Below are positions 63,607 through 64,000 of a DNA stretch of 64,000 nucleotides, one piece after another. Under the pieces are notes generated by a model, which saw only the letters and a list, made by a program, of their open reading frames with translations, was not told where the DNA came from and searched no databases. The translations under genes were made by a program, and so were the position numbers. Within the stretch, counting starts at the first letter, position 1. The number at the start of each line of letters is the position of its first letter. This DNA is from Undibacterium sp049340185 (lineage in GTDB: Bacteria; Pseudomonadota; Gammaproteobacteria; Burkholderiales; Burkholderiaceae_D): contig NZ_JBMPPC010000009.1 in NCBI RefSeq assembly GCF_049340185.1, positions 88,100-152,099 of the forward strand, read 5' to 3'.

Positions 63607-63682
63607 TGGTGGGTGCTGAGAGGCTCGAACTCCCGACCTACGCCTTGTAAGGGCGCCGCTCTACCAACTGAGCTAAGCACCC
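63607..63682 (-). tRNA. tRNA-Val (anticodon TAC)
   Basis: 76 bases including encoded CCA. The acceptor stem GGGTGCT pairs with AGCACCC, the anticodon stem-loop CGCCCTTACAAGGCG carries TAC, and the T-arm has GGGAGTTCGAGCCTCTC (one tolerated mismatch). Confidence 0.97.
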
Positions 63683-63830
63683 ATATTCTTGCTTAGTCAG
63701 ACAAACATTAATGTGTGTCACCACATCAACAGAAGCAAAATTATACTGCACAATATGGCTTCTTGTCTAGTCTTTTTCCTGGCTATTTCACTAAAATCTG
63801 CGAAACCACCTATAAAATCGACCATTCTCA

Positions 63831-63871
63831 CTTAAAAACAAAACCCCCAGGAACGGTAAAGTCACTGGGGG
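63831..63871 (-). terminator. rrn operon terminator downstream of 5S rRNA
   Basis: On the minus strand, stem CCCCCAG / CTGGGGG with a 14-base loop is followed by TTTTGTTTTT. It lies just after the 5S rRNA 3' end and before tRNA-Val, so the tRNAs may have their own promoter or depend on read-through. Confidence 0.8.
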
Positions 63872-63884
63872 TCTGCGGAATAAA

Positions 63885-64000
63885 AGCCTGACGATGACCT
63901 ACTTTCACACTGGTTGCAGCACTATCATTGGCGCGGAGTCGTTTCACGGTCCTGTTCGGGATGGGAAGGGGTGGTACCGACTTGCTATGGTCATCAGGCA
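63885..64000 (-). rRNA. rrf: 5S ribosomal RNA
   Basis: About 116 bases from TGCCTGATGACC at the window edge to GTCATCGTCAGGCT; the two ends pair. Internal landmarks are CCCATCCCGAACAG and GAAAGTAGG. The 5' end coincides with or lies very near the right edge. The 23S and 16S genes should follow off the edge on the minus strand. Confidence 0.97.

Overview
The window reads as chromosomal DNA of a betaproteobacterium of the order Burkholderiales, most likely Oxalobacteraceae (Undibacterium/Herminiimonas-like). This is inferred from the argS-SPOR-dsbA-SDR order, the aceK-containing leucine/biotin gene block, rdgC and the rrn-tRNA end, not from a database search. Most genes lie on the minus strand.

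Layout. 1-2.6 kb: the end of a metal-resistance cluster (CzcI-like metal-binding protein, CusC/CzcC-type outer-membrane channel, Tat-exported multicopper oxidase cut by the left edge). 2.7-8.4 kb: a MacA/MacB exporter with MacB split into permease and ATPase, then a second ABC-2 exporter pair. 8.5-10.9 kb: a translationally coupled M14 carboxypeptidase/hydrolase pair and a glycine-rich membrane protein. 11.3-13.9 kb: an egtD-egtB-DUF427 operon (ergothioneine-type chemistry) closed by a perfect bidirectional terminator. 14-17.9 kb: a PilU-like ATPase, a zinc-ribbon membrane protein, a hydrolase and a DksA paralogue lacking three of the four zinc cysteines.

18-26.4 kb is an accessory stretch. 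Non-coding repeats separate a GAF/PAS/GGDEF/EAL protein, a trypsin-like protease fused to a DNA/RNA non-specific endonuclease, and a 58-residue membrane peptide. Two repeat types occur: a MITE-like family with about 30-bp terminal inverted repeats, and a duplicated ~350-bp element with long hairpins that contains an assembly gap.

26.4-48.3 kb is one long minus-strand block. It carries leucine catabolism (isovaleryl-CoA dehydrogenase, both methylcrotonyl-CoA carboxylase subunits, methylglutaconyl-CoA hydratase, HMG-CoA lyase, thiolase, acyl-CoA dehydrogenase). Between the carboxylase genes sits the complete biotin operon bioA-F-D-B, which makes the cofactor that carboxylase needs. A MerR regulator (LiuR type) heads the block, with near-identical palindromic operators on both sides, one overlapping a predicted promoter. 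A metallo-beta-lactamase-fold gene diverges from it.

48.5-64 kb: an EamA exporter, an orphan PAS histidine kinase, a DUF3224 protein, a TonB-dependent receptor, a BtuF-like metal-chelate binding protein, SDR, DsbA, SPOR protein, argS, a membrane protein, rdgC, then tRNA-Asp, tRNA-Val and the 5S rRNA of an rrn operon entering from the right edge.

No CRISPR array, integrase, transposase or prophage gene was seen. The best candidate for something undescribed is the repeat-bracketed protease-nuclease at 22.4-24.6 kb.
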